From the NCBI GenBank assembly GCA_030549175.1, contig JAUKUA010000001.1, forward strand, positions 6,324,001 through 6,388,000: a stretch of 64,000 nucleotides of DNA, given 5' to 3'. Below are positions 49,074 through 60,296 of the stretch, piece after piece. A model generated the notes under the pieces. It saw nothing but the letters and a program-made list of their open reading frames with translations, was not told the DNA's origin and searched no databases. The translations under genes were made by a program, and so were the position numbers. The number at the start of each line of letters is the position of its first letter. Positions within the stretch are counted from its first letter, which is position 1. This stretch comes from Lasiosphaeris hirsuta. Taxonomy: Eukaryota > Ascomycota > Sordariomycetes > Sordariales > Lasiosphaeriaceae.

Positions 49074-49542
49074 TTTGTGTTTCTGGTCCTGATGCTCTTT
49101 GTTGTCGGCGTTTACAGGTGATGCGAGAATACAGGGGTGAGGCAGTTCCCAACTAATATATCTGTCTGATGAGGGAGGATTGCGGGTAAGTTTGGATTGT
49201 ATGTTGGGCACGGATTGATGAACGCAGGATAAGATGAGTATGTAAGTGCGAGATGCTGAGGTTGAGAGAAGGTCACGGTTTCAGTCGATCGCCGACCCAC
49301 CTAAAAGAACAGCGGAGGGTGTTGCGATTTCGGTGAAGCTCAACTCACCATCAACCTATCACCCAATTAGGAAGTTGCACCATGCTAGCCCAGTGAGCAC
49401 AGAGAGCATGTTTGCGATTTAATTGCCGCTGTGCCTGGCCAATGCTACTCTGGATTAGATTAGTTGCATTCAGTCGCTGTTTCCATAAAAGCGATGCAGG
49501 CATCCAATCCAGCCCAATTCGTGTTTGGGACCTTGGGTTGGC
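49074..49542. other. Intergenic, nothing seen
   Basis: About 470 bp separating the nucleoside hydrolase start from the RED-like gene's stop, both on the minus strand. It should contain the nucleoside hydrolase promoter. Confidence 0.5.
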
Positions 49543-51207
49543 CTACATTCCACCCGCCTTATTCCGCTCTATTACCTTCATAACGTCGCCGAAGCTGTTT
49601 TTATCGCCCTTCCTCTTTTTGGGCCCCCTTTTCCTCGATGACTTACCCCCTCCCTTTGCGCCACCGCCTTCTTCGTCGTCCTCGTCATCCCGTTGCCCGC
49701 CGCGCCATTCCGAGAACTTGAACTTGCTATCATCTGCATCACCATCGGCTTCGTCCTCAACCCGACTAGAGCCAAAGCCAAGGTCCATGTCATCGTCGTC
49801 CCTGTTGCTTTCCTGCAACTTTTTCTTGAGCCGCTTTTCACGCTCCGCCATTTTCTGTTCCTCTTCTGACTTTTCGGCTGCGGTGGCCGCGTTGGCTTTC
49901 TTGAGAGCGGCCAGGAAGCTAGGGTCGTCGACTGCGAGCGTCTTGGTTTTGTATGTTTCGTCCGACGTCAAACCTGTCTTGGAGTCCTTGAAGTAATTCC
50001 TTACAGGTGGTGCACTGGGCTTGGGCGGCGGTGCCATGCCTGTTGTTTCGGTCTTCGTCTCCTCTCTGGCGGCATCGAGTGCTGGCTCACCCTTCTCCTC
50101 AATGGCGCCTTCTTCATCAGATGAGTCGTCTGATTCGAGACCCGCCAGCGGGTCGTAGTCTGAGCCGGCGTCTTCAAAGATATTGACCTCTTTTTCTTCC
50201 TCTTCGGCTTCTTGTTTGGCAAGCTCAGCCTGCTGCTGTTTGTAAAACTCCGGCACTTCCATACCCATGACGGTTTCAGATACGAGAACGGCTTCTTTTT
50301 CCTGTTTTTGTATCCTAGGGTCAACTTTTCTCACCTTTCGCCTCTCGTGACCGTCCTCGCCGGTAATAATCATGACCTCTCGACCTTTGCCGTCCCTCTC
50401 TATCCGGGTTCCCGGCGTCTTTTTTGTCCCAATTTTCTTGAACTTCGAGCCGAGACTGGACTCTTCTTTTGCCATGGTGGTGGCTTCTCTCGCGGCTTTG
50501 AGCTCGGCCAAAATTTGGTTCCTGGATCTTTTTTGGCCAGGAACCAAAGATACTGGCGCAAGTTGTCCTTTTTTCTGTGTCTTCTCCCTGGTAATGGCCG
50601 TAACTTCAGCCGACTCCAACTGGTCCAAAACGTCGTCGGCGTCCTCTTCGGGATCTGCCGCCTGTTCTCCGCCATCGGCACCTGGCTCGCCGAAGTTTGA
50701 TTTTTCGCTAAAGATATCCTCGCCCTTTCGTACCCTGTCCAGTAACTTGAAGTCCAGGCCTTTGACGAGGTGCGTGCTGGATAGGTCGCCTCCGGCAATT
50801 TCGCTTCGTAACCGGTCGTACGTCGCCTGGTTAATCTCCTCCTTCTTGAATGACTCCTCCAGCGCCTTGAGTCTTGCAGCCCGCTCGTCTTCCTCCTCCT
50901 GTTCCTGTCTTGTTTTTGCGCGGTCGACGTAGCCCTCGGCGAACTTGCTGCCCTTAGGCAAGGAGGTCCGGGTCTTCTTCGCTGTCTTTTCAAAGGCTTG
51001 ATTCCTCTCCTGCAGTTGCTTGATAAAGTCTATGCGACCGCCACCACCAGCGACGGAGCGCGGTGTCATGGGGATACTGGACTTGAGTCTAGAGCCGAGG
51101 GAGGCGGGCGTGCTCGACGCTGCGTGGGAGCTAGGCGGTGATGCGCCATCTTTATCTTTCTTTGCCGCATTGGCGAAGAGGAGCCTGCGGAATTGATCGT
51201 TGTTCAT
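49543..51207 (-). CDS. RED/IK-like spliceosomal protein (RED N-terminal domain)
   Basis: Single exon, 554 aa from the ATG at 51207 (MNNDQFRRLL); the longer frame begins only with TTG. The RED_N hallmark occurs at about residues 88-170: KFAEGYVDRAKTRQEQ, then a charged helix and STHLVKGLDFKLLDRVRK, matching the YRERAK and HLVKGLDFALL blocks of metazoan RED/IK. Downstream is highly charged and disordered, with Lys/Glu coiled-coil segments and acidic patches, and it ends in a basic stretch (KSSRKRGPKKRK). RED partners SMU1 in spliceosome B-complex activation and alternative splicing. The metazoan RE/RD dipeptide repeat is not present, as is usual in fungi. Assignment rests on one clear domain. 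Confidence 0.87.
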   Translation of the reverse strand: MNNDQFRRLLFANAAKKDKDGASPPSSHAASSTPASLGSRLKSSIPMTPRSVAGGGGRIDFIKQLQERNQAFEKTAKKTRTSLPKGSKFAEGYVDRAKTRQEQEEEDERAARLKALEESFKKEEINQATYDRLRSEIAGGDLSSTHLVKGLDFKLLDRVRKGEDIFSEKSNFGEPGADGGEQAADPEEDADDVLDQLESAEVTAITREKTQKKGQLAPVSLVPGQKRSRNQILAELKAAREATTMAKEESSLGSKFKKIGTKKTPGTRIERDGKGREVMIITGEDGHERRKVRKVDPRIQKQEKEAVLVSETVMGMEVPEFYKQQQAELAKQEAEEEEKEVNIFEDAGSDYDPLAGLESDDSSDEEGAIEEKGEPALDAAREETKTETTGMAPPPKPSAPPVRNYFKDSKTGLTSDETYKTKTLAVDDPSFLAALKKANAATAAEKSEEEQKMAEREKRLKKKLQESNRDDDDMDLGFGSSRVEDEADGDADDSKFKFSEWRGGQRDDEDDEEGGGAKGGGKSSRKRGPKKRKGDKNSFGDVMKVIERNKAGGM

Positions 51208-52161
51208 CGTCGCGGTGATGGCGGGAGGGGTCGCGCTGCCCAAAGTGGTTTGAAGATCGCAACTTCTGTTGTGAGCTTCAAATCGTTATTAGCCTTGATA
51301 GGCAAGGCTTCCAAAGGATGCACGGATAGCGCTGGGCTTTCAGGTGTCAACCCCCTTGTAATTGGAGTGTGGGGCATATCCCCACTGATGGTCGCTGAGG
51401 ACGTCACGGGAGCACGCGTTTCAGTGCACGATTTTACTTCCCCCACGTGACCTAACTAACCATCCCCAAGTCCATTCGCTCCTCCTGGTCTACGTCCACA
51501 AGCTCCCCGTTGTCTAGACAATATCCAAAATCTTTACTACCATATGAATCATCCGCCCTTCGAGCATCGAATACGCCGTCAGCGCCAGTATTTCGGAGTC
51601 CCTCCTTCTCGACCTCACGGAAGTACCCTGATGAACTCTGGATTTCGAAGGGGCCGGGTGTTGAGTCGAGCCACACCAAGGCAGATCAGGATGGTGACAT
51701 TGGAAAGACGACTGCTAAACCCCCCAGCGCTCCTAAAACTGGGCTTGGGGAGGTATTTAGGGCTTCAGAGAAAGAACCGAAGATAGAAAAAAGATTTGCC
51801 AGACGCAGAAAGAGGAACACCTCCCGTGGCGGTCAATGCAATATTTCGATGCCTCGGATGACGAGATACCGGGTCTACCAGACGAGCAATCCTGCGTTTG
51901 GCACGGTAAGGAGGCCGAAAGATTAACACAGAGCAACGACACGCGCAACGGTGAAGATGGAAATGATCAATCTGCCGCTTACATCCCTTTTGCGGTCCTG
52001 ATATCCCTTTTCTTCGGGGGTAATTTCTATTACAAGGTAGTCGCGATCAGCACCTCGGCTCTGTGGGCCTATATCATTGTCATATTTCCAAGCCAGCGCA
52101 GACCCCGGCCCGGTCAGAAATGTAACTAAAGCTTCGGGGAACATATGCTGCTGTTGGTGGT
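51208..52161. other. Degraded stretch upstream of hydrolase relic
   Basis: Two open plus frames, 51510-51926 and 51836-52129, overlap in different frames. The second carries two hydrophobic segments (IPFAVLISLFFGG and STSALWAYIIVIF) and could be the broken N-terminal part of the hydrolase relic downstream. I cannot assign either with confidence. Confidence 0.35.
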
Positions 52162-53355
52162 GTGGCTGACCCAAGTTCTGGGTTAATTGGTATTGTTGGC
52201 CTGGTGTATCATGCTCAGCCCTATGCAGATATTTATTCCCACTGCGATGGATGTATGGGCCAAGTATTCAGCGCACCCCCCTTTAGGTTATATGAGATAC
52301 TACACCAACCTTCCGAACTCATTATCAAGTATGTTAGGTATTCGCCCCTGCTTTTTCGTTGCTTTTCGCTCATGTGTATAGTGTCTGCAATACATGGACT
52401 TGGATCGAACCCGGCGATATACTGGCAATGGAGCGGAGGTCTATTGGCTCCGAGACCTGCTTCCCCAAGAGGAGGGCCTTGAAAATATACGGATCATCAT
52501 GATCAATCACCAGACTAGATGGGACTCCCACTCGCCCGAGGACGATTTTGATGTCTTCGCAAAGATGATGCTCGATGACATTGAGCATCTCCATCACGTA
52601 TGAGCCTGGAACACTCCGTCCTTCAGTTCAATGTCTAACAGCAGATAGAAACATCGACCGATTGTCTTCATCGCCCACAGCTTTGGAGGCCTACTCCTGA
52701 GAAGAGTTATTCTTCCCGTCTCTGATCTCGGACCCCCGAACCTCCGCCGACTTGTTCCAGAGCCTGGCCTGACTGCAATCCGATCAAAACACGTCGCCGA
52801 GATGACGAGAGGCATTTTATTTCTCGGAGTCCCTCACTACGGCACGAAAGCGGCATTCATTGCCTCGGTACTCGCCTGCACGGCATACTGGCGCAGGTCC
52901 TCGACCACCATGCTGGAATACATGGCCGAGGGCAACTCGGTCGTCCACAACCTAGACAAGGAATTCTACGAGGCGTACGCGCGGCCAAGCGCAAACCGTG
53001 CTTACAACGCGCCGTAAATATGCAACTTTCTCGAGATGAGACCCGAGCATTTTGGGAAACTATCGCTGAGCCCGGTGAGTGATGAGTGCTCAGACCATTT
53101 ATGTGAAGTCTATGGCTTCACTGACACGAAGATTAGACGGTAAATATCAAACCGGGGACGCTTCGAAATGCCGAGGACGTACTGCTAGACACAGATCACC
53201 GAGGACTTAACAAGTTCCGGTCATCGGATGATCCCAACTCTGAGAATTTTTTGGAGGCAGTTTCGCCAGGCCATCTCTTGAGGGTGATTGGCCACTGGTT
53301 TTCTGCTGTGACTCGACGCAGAGGGGTCAAACTCTACCTGCTGGAACTAATATAA
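52162..53355 (+). pseudogene. Relic of a lipase-like alpha/beta-hydrolase (SERAC1/PGAP1-like)
   Basis: The family blocks occur in order: GLVYHAQP (about 52200), IHGLGSNPAIYW (52390-52425), YWLRDLLP then INHQTRWDS (52440-52520), IVFIAHSFGGLLLRR with the nucleophile elbow Ser (from about 52655), LFLGVPHYGTKAA, FGKLSLSP and TDHRGLNKFRSSDDP near the end. IHGLGSNP and YWLRDLLP are in different frames, so about one base is gained or lost near 52425-52440. A TAA at 53015-53017 then interrupts the frame. Plausible introns remain (acceptor near 52650; 53075-53136). Relatives are fungal DUF676-like serine hydrolases, often fused to NACHT/ankyrin or HET-type modules; none is seen here. One error could be technical, but a frameshift plus a stop argue for a pseudogene. 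Confidence 0.75.
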
Positions 53356-53380
53356 ACTACCGTCCTGCTTTATTTTACCC

Positions 53381-55300
53381 TTATAGATGAGGAATCATCT
53401 GAAGCCAAGCAGGGGTAAAAAATGCACCGACGGGAAGTGCTCGAAGGCTGATGAAGGACTCGACGACAATGAAACATCTGGCAGCTACGTATATGGAGAA
53501 CATAAAGACCATCATGCCCCAGAACAATGACCCCTGGGCGTCGTCGGCGAAATTTTGGCCAAATATTAGCCCAAGCCGAATTTTCACGGGTTCAAATATG
53601 GTGTGTTGAATAGCCCATCCCAGCAGTCGCCCTCCCGCGACGATGGCGCATGAGATTTTCCACAACAGGGATTCGATGGGTGTCGGAAGCTCGGAGGTCT
53701 AGGCCAGATGAAGCCCACCATAGACCATAGGAAGGCCGGTTTCGAGCACTCTCAGGAAATAGAGCTTGGCTTTTGACAGAGAGACATCGCTGGATCTCGC
53801 AAATCCGAAAAACATATTCAGGACGCGGCCGTCCTTGTCTTGCCATTCGGAAGACCATAGGTTTCCCGTGAAGCTCACCGCGTTGGAGACCTCTTTCCCG
53901 GCGTCCTCGACGCAGTTGATCCGACGACAAGGCCTCTGAGGGGTGCACACCGTTTCCACAATTGGCACCATGGCTTCCCATCGTGCGTTGTCTCTGGCGG
54001 TGAACCTGATGCGCTGTCTGTGTTCTGGTGGCTGTTGGGAGAAAGCGTTGCCGACTCCACAGGGAACAGCTTGACTTTCGAGGAGGTAGAATTGCCCTTC
54101 TCCTTTTGGTGTAATCCACTGAACAGACCGTAGAGGCTCGCTGCCGTAACAAGACATTGGCTCTAAGGTCATAGGCCTGCCGCTGTCTGTAACGGCCGGT
54201 ACTGTTGTCGATGACTGGGCTGGATAGATGACTGTACTGCAGTAATCAGAACTTAAGTGATCCCACTCCAGCTCGGCGACCAGAGCCAGAAAGCCCATCA
54301 TTCCGTTGGGATCCACGACCTCGGGATCGCGAATATCCATTGGCTTCTGAGCAGTTGGGCGGCCAATTTCAGCAAAATCCTGCGCACAATAAAGCGGTGT
54401 CTTACCCGAATCCAGAAGCCATAAACGATGATTGTGCAGACCACATGAAACATGGTATGGACTTTGAGGAGAGAGATTGGTAATCCTAAAACGGTCCGGA
54501 TGATACATTGTGTGACCATCCAACCCAGTTGTATGAGTACCAGGCTCTTTTGTACGATACCGGCCTTGCTCTTGTCTTCGATACGGGGTGGCGGCAGCGA
54601 GATCTAATGGCCTCTCCTTGTCAGTGATATTACAGTATCGGCGGAAAGCGAGAAATAATCATTAGGCGCGCCAGCGGGTTTTATGTCTTTGATGTAGACC
54701 CTCAAGCCGCCCATGATCACAAAATAGCAATATCTCAGGTCGAACTCCTGGAGTCCAGATCAGATGTTCTGTCGGTTTGCTCTGCATGGGTGACGGATAG
54801 CTACCTCTATCGGTGGGACGGGGTTCGTGCTAATTCCTCGCCCGGCCCCTACGGCAGCTTGAGGGTATGAGTTCATCGGAGCGTCGCTGGAGCTGGAGAT
54901 TCGGGCTGCTGTGGCAGCAATCAGTCGCAATTCACTGCACAGTCTTTGTGCCTCCAAGAACTGATTCGAGGCAACGTATATCAGGACTTCAGGTGCAAGG
55001 AGTGCGCTCAGGACCCAGTTCACTTTGGCAAAACAGCTGGGCCCATTCACCTTGCCTGTTGGACACATTGAGGTGAAGTGCCGTGTAGATGCAGGCAACG
55101 AGTGTGACGACACACGACCAGAGAATATTGGATGTTCCTCTGATTTCTAGCGATAAGACCCATAGTGGCGCGCGGATCGAGCCTAGTGCGGTTTTGTTGT
55201 CTCTGATGGGGTCTAGAATGGCTTGGACAGTAACGGCCGTGTTTCCATCGGCGGCGCAACAGACCCTGACGAGATAACTGCCAAGAAGCAAGGATAGCAT
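53381..55300 (-). pseudogene. Relic of a fungal polytopic membrane protein family
   Basis: Starts at the ATG at 55300 with a signal-like segment (MLSLLLGSYLV), then RGTSNILWSCVVTLVACIY, a hallmark of a Pezizomycotina membrane-protein family that I know only as hypothetical. In the A4 run at 55030-55033 (plus strand) the frame slips by one base; removing it would rejoin GEWAQLF to KVNWVLSALLAPE. Introns at 54748-54804 and 54347-54405 restore DLRYCYFVIMGG and YGFWIR-KPMDIRDP. Stop codons interrupt at 54604-54606, just before DKSKAGIVQKSL, and at 53699-53701, where YGGLHLA meets the C-terminal hydrophobic region (WKISCAIVAGG). The order and spacing of family blocks are otherwise intact, so inactivation is probably recent. 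Function unknown; several transmembrane segments. Confidence 0.75.
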
Positions 55301-56011
55301 TATCTGAATATACTTGGCGGACGAGGCAAACGCAACCCCGAAAATATATATATATTTAAAGAAATAAGTGGAAGATATGGCAAACCTTTAGATTTATCGT
55401 CGGCGTTCACTCGGTAGGGGCAACAGAGACACACCCTTCCTCGCGCTCAACGCGTCTGAGCGCCATTGGATCGTTTACCTTACCTCGAGGGTCATTGCTG
55501 CCTTGTGGGTTGACAGTAGCGTAGCCGCCGTGTGGGTTGAAACAACTAGTGTGGGTGTGCCTGCGCCCCTCAAGCTGATCTTTACACAGCGTATCTAGCG
55601 CTGTTCTGTTGTCAGCTCGTGTAGCCCTTCGATATTGCGTTTGACCAGTTAGGCGTAGGACAGCTGATTATGCTTGGGGAGAGAAAGGGGTCGGGTGTGG
55701 AGAGTCGAGAAGTATTTTCCAGGGTTAGGGTTTCTCAACGGCGGGCGCGCTAAAGAGGTCACGGGACAGCGCGTATGTCTCAGTGGAATGATTCCACAAC
55801 GCGCAGTCGGTCTGACAGCAACTAGGTCCTTGCCACTGCGGAATAACGGGAATTAGGCAACCAAACCACGACGGGCACTCGTTCTCAAAATTATGGACGA
55901 TTCCATCTGGTTTGAGACATCGCCATAAACGCATCCGAAGCCGCGTCTCCAGCGACCAGATGATGCCATAATTGCCGTCTCCTGTGAGTCGACGCAACGC
56001 GATTCCCGGCA
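55301..56011. other. Intergenic upstream of REV1
   Basis: About 700 bp. It contains gggttagggttt at about 55724-55735, a second telomere-like box. No gene is seen. It should hold the REV1 promoter. Confidence 0.5.
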
Positions 56012-59000
56012 ATGGGCAGCCGCCTAGAGAAGGGCTCGGCCGCTATGCGGAAGCGGATCGAGGGCCACGCATTTTCCGACGAGGCCGGTGAGGAATACGA
56101 GGGCAGCGAGTTTGGCGGCTTTGGGGATTATTTCCGCAGGAAGAAGATCAAGCTCCAGAACCTCGATGTCGAGCTCCGCGCCGCCGCCCCTGACAAGCCC
56201 CAGATCTTCAAGGGTATCGTAGCACACGTCATAGGCTACACGCAACCGCCACTTCATGTGTGAGTTTGGGAACTATATCTCTCTTGGTATTGGCTAACCG
56301 GCGCAGGTTGCACAAAGACCTCGTGCAGCACGGTGCGGGATTCCTGCAATACCTTGACTCCAAGACTATGGCCACGCATATCATTGCCTCGGCCATGCCG
56401 CCGAAGAAGACGGTTGACTTTACTGGATATCGTATTGTTAGGCCCGCCTGGGTGACTGACTCCATACAAGCAGGACGACTACTTCCCTGGCCAGATTACC
56501 GTGTCACTGATGAAGGGCCGAGACAAAAGACCATCAAATTTGATGGAGGGAAAATGGTCAGCCAAAATGCCCGGCAGTCCCCTCGGGGCTATCGGGAGCA
56601 GACGCAGAGCAGCTTCTACAATAGCCAGTTCATGAAGTCGACGGCAGGCTTGAACGCCGGGGAGGCCAGCAGTCCGTTCCAGCCAAAGTCTAGCTCCTCA
56701 AAGTTGGCCCTTGTGCCGGTGGGTAACATCGAGGACGTCGTGGACATCGATGATATGGACGTCGACTTTGCCGAGCCTCCGGCAGTGCCTGAACAGGTAT
56801 CTCTTGCCCCCTCCGCCACCCCAGACCTAATTGGCAAGGGTGCGATGAATACGGACACCACAGTCCAAATAATCGAGCCCCTAGAACCCCCAATAGTCGA
56901 AAACCCGGAACCCGCGTCAGGTCCGTCAAAGAAAAAGGCCTTGACGTCTGAGGAGCACAATGCCTTGTTGCTCTCTGATCCCAAGATCCGAAAATCATCT
57001 ACCGCCAACCCCGACTTCCTGAAGCAGTTCTATTCCGAGAGCCGACTGCATCACCTGTCCACCTGGAAAGCACAGCTCAAGGCACGTATGCAAAGTCTTG
57101 CTTCCGAGAAAGGGCCAGCCCCTAAAGCGGTCAAACGCAAGGGCTCGCGTCGATATATCATGCATGTTGATTTTGATAGCTGTAAGCTCACTTTGCGCAG
57201 CATATGATACCAGCGGCACTAACGCGATGTAGTCTTTTGCGCTGTCTCCCTGAAACAAGCCCCCGAGTATCGTGACAAGCCAGCTGTCGTTGCACACAGT
57301 AGCGGCAGCGGGTCTGAGATTGCCTCCTGCAACTACCCAGCCAGGAAGTTCGGCGTGAAGAACGGAATGTGGATGAGGCGGGCCTTGGAGCTCTGCCCGA
57401 ACCTAAAGACCTTACCATATGACTTCCCTGGCTATGAGGAGGCTAGCCAGCTGTTTTACGATGCTATACTTGAGGTAGGAGGCGTCGTTCAGAGCGTCAG
57501 TATCGATGAGGCTCTGGTCGATATCACCAATGTCGTACTATTGGCTACGGGGTCCGACGGTGTTGGGGTCGACGAAGGAAGCATTTGGAGAGAGCAAGAA
57601 AAGGCCGACGAGATTGCAACTAAGCTCCGCGAGCAGGTTAAACTCAGAACGGACTGTCACGTTTCCGTCGGAATCGGTGGCAACATTCTCCTAGCGAAGG
57701 TCGCCCTCCGGAAAGTAAAGCCGGCAGGACAGTGTCAAATCAGGCCAGAGGAAGTACTGGAGATACTTGGCGAGTTGAATGTGGTGGATCTCCCTGGTGT
57801 TGCAGACAGCATTGGCGGGAAACTGGAGGAAATGGGAGTCAAGCTCGTTAAGGACATACGCCAGCAGTCCAAGGAGCGTCTAGTCTCCATCCTTGGACCA
57901 AAGACTGGCGAGAAGCTGTGGGAGTATGCCCGGGGTATTGATCGGGCAGAGGTCGGAGAACAACCAATTCGCAAGTCGGTCTCGGCCGACGTAAACTGGG
58001 GAATCCGATTTATCAACCAAGAGGAAGCGGAAGAGTTTGTCCGCAATCTATCCAAGGAGCTGGAGCGCCGACTGCTCAGCGAGGGCGTCAAAGGGAAGCA
58101 TCTGACCATGAAGATCATGCGTCGTGCACCTGATGCCCCTTTAGATCCTGCCAAACATCTGGGACACGGCGAATGCGACACTTTCAACAAGAGCACCACA
58201 TTTGGGGTGGCAACGCACAGCGGCGAGGTGATCGGGAAAGAGGCCGTTTCGATCCTCCGCTCATTTAAGTTCAGCCCTGGAGATCTCCGGGGCTTGGGAG
58301 TCCAGATGACCAAACTGGAACCCCTGAAAGGACATTCCGCTGCCGGGTTGGAAGGGAGCCAGAAAAAGCTCAATTTCAATGTCTCAACATCCGTGAGAAG
58401 GCAAATATCGGAGCAAATCGACGAGGATACCACCCCAGAAAAGAAGAGGCCAGCATTCAGGAAGGAGTTTGACGATGATCCAATCTCTATGGACCCTTTA
58501 ACTCCTCGAAAGCCAAAGATACACCCGGCATTGGCTATCGCAAAGGCGAACGCAGCCGACGAGAAAGCTAGAACTCCTCTGAATATTACCGGGACCCAAT
58601 TCCTTATCCCTACAAATCCGGATCCTGAAGTTCTTGCTGAGCTGCCGCAGGACATCCGGAGCAAACTACTTGGTCAGGGTAAGCGCAAGTCGGCTGCGCA
58701 GCCACAGTCGCGTGGAAAGTCGCCAGGATTTAATTCGCGATCCCAAAGCCCTGCCCTGGCGGACGAAATACCGTCGGACATCGACCCTGATGTCTTCAAT
58801 GCGCTGCCCGAGGAGATGAAAGCCGAGGTCCTGGTGTCCTACGGCCGGGGCAGACCCCAAGCCAGGCAGAGTATTATTTCCCACTCGCCGAGCAAGGACA
58901 GGGTCATACAGCGCCCCAAGGAGAAGCCATGGCCCACTAAACACGGCGCCAAAGACATGTTCAGTGGAGCTCAGGAACGAGAGCGACATAATGATGATGA

Positions 59001-59601
59001 GGCGAATGTTACACGGGCAAGCATCGTCGCCGATGATGCAGTCCCGGCCGGCTCCGCAGAAGATGCAGACCAAGAAGACACGGACGAGATATCGGACCTA
59101 GACGTCGACTTTCTCGATGAACTACCGCCAGACGTCCGCAGTGAAATTATGAGTGACCACAGGAGGCAGCGTCTCGCGCAGCGGTCTGGGCTGAGCTTCG
59201 GTGAGCCGCCTTGGCGTGCCGAGGACGACGATGATATGCTTCCCGGCGGGCAGAGAATGCTCAGCTTTCTGCCGCGACCGCCAAAGCTCTGGTTCATGAG
59301 CTCGGTGTCCACGTCAGGCAAGGACGTGAAAGACATGATAATATTGTGGCACCAGTCGACGCAGACAGAGGGGCCACATAGGGCGGATGTTGAGTCCCTT
59401 GAAAAGTACCTAGGTAGAGTCATCACTGAGGAGCAAAATATGGAGAAGGCGCGGAGGCTTGTCAAGTGGCTCGGGTGGATTATTGATGACGGCGTTGATG
59501 GGGAGGGTAAAGATGGCTGGAGAAAGGCCTTGGAGTCAGCCAAGCTGGCCGTTCAACAGGCGATGAGGGAGAGGGGTGTTGGGCCGATGGAGTTTGGGTA
59601 G
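56012..59601 (+). CDS. REV1: DNA repair protein REV1 (Y-family dCMP transferase)
   Basis: Three exons, 56012-56259, 56307-57181 and 57233-59601, 1163 aa. A BRCT domain spans about residues 65-155 (FKGIVAHVIGYTQPP and IVRPAWVTDSIQAGRLLPW). The polymerase core starts with HVDFDSFF (Asp371/Asp373, interrupted by intron 2 after Ser) and has the catalytic SIDEA at Asp466/Glu467; helix-hairpin and little-finger segments follow (LPGVADSIGGKLEEMG). Three ubiquitin-binding-motif-like repeats occur at about 838-854, 890-908 and 998-1013, each with a Leu-Pro core (AELPQDIRSKL, NALPEEMKAEV, DELPPDVRSEI). The C-terminal about 100 residues fit the Rev1-CTD that recruits Rev7/Pol zeta. Role: translesion synthesis across abasic sites and adducts. 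Intact and well supported. Confidence 0.97.
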
Positions 59602-60296
59602 AGATGACCTCTATTGATGATGTATATGAGATTCGGGATAAGTTGTCGCGCGCGCCATCTATTCATTGGCCAGGCCTGTGCAGCAGGACAGCTCAAACGG
59701 ATGGATATGTTGTTTTACAGATTTACACGCAAGGTATTTTACATGCATGCTAGAACAGGTATTACAATGTGTATGTTCATACGATATCCAAATCTGTAAC
59801 AGATCAAGTGACATCGCCAATGCCATCATCCAGGCGACGCAGCGCCGAGCATATAGACAGACAACTTCAGATTACCAGCACAGACTGTACTATTGTCGTC
59901 CTTGCACAGGAGATTGCACAAACTGTCGGGGAACTTCTCCGACTGGCTCGTCGCCACTTGTGAACACCTGCATTCCGTTTTCCACCAACGACACGTTAGC
60001 AGGGTAACCCCTCGCAACCCCCAATTTTCCTCAACCCCTTTTCCCGCCCAAACAATCCCCCCAATAAATGCAAACGGAAGAAGACAAAATCACTGACCTT
60101 GCATGCTCGAGCCCCACAAACTTGTACACGGCCCCGTCCGACCGGCAAAACGCCTGGCACGCCGGCACTGTCATGGCAGTCAATTACGCTACATTCAATT
60201 AAGCCATAGTTATGTTACAGTGGCGTTATAGTGGGGCTATAAATGGTAGGAGTTGTGCGGGTAGGTGATTCAGATCGATCCCTTGTATTGTCTTTC
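59602..60296. other. 3' flank of REV1, nothing recognised
   Basis: About 700 bp between convergent ends; short frames only, with no motif. Confidence 0.5.

Noticed and set aside
32628..59601. Functional linkage of WSS1 and REV1 as a DNA-damage cluster
   Set aside because: They are more than 20 kb apart, on opposite strands, with unrelated intact genes between them; co-location is likely coincidental.
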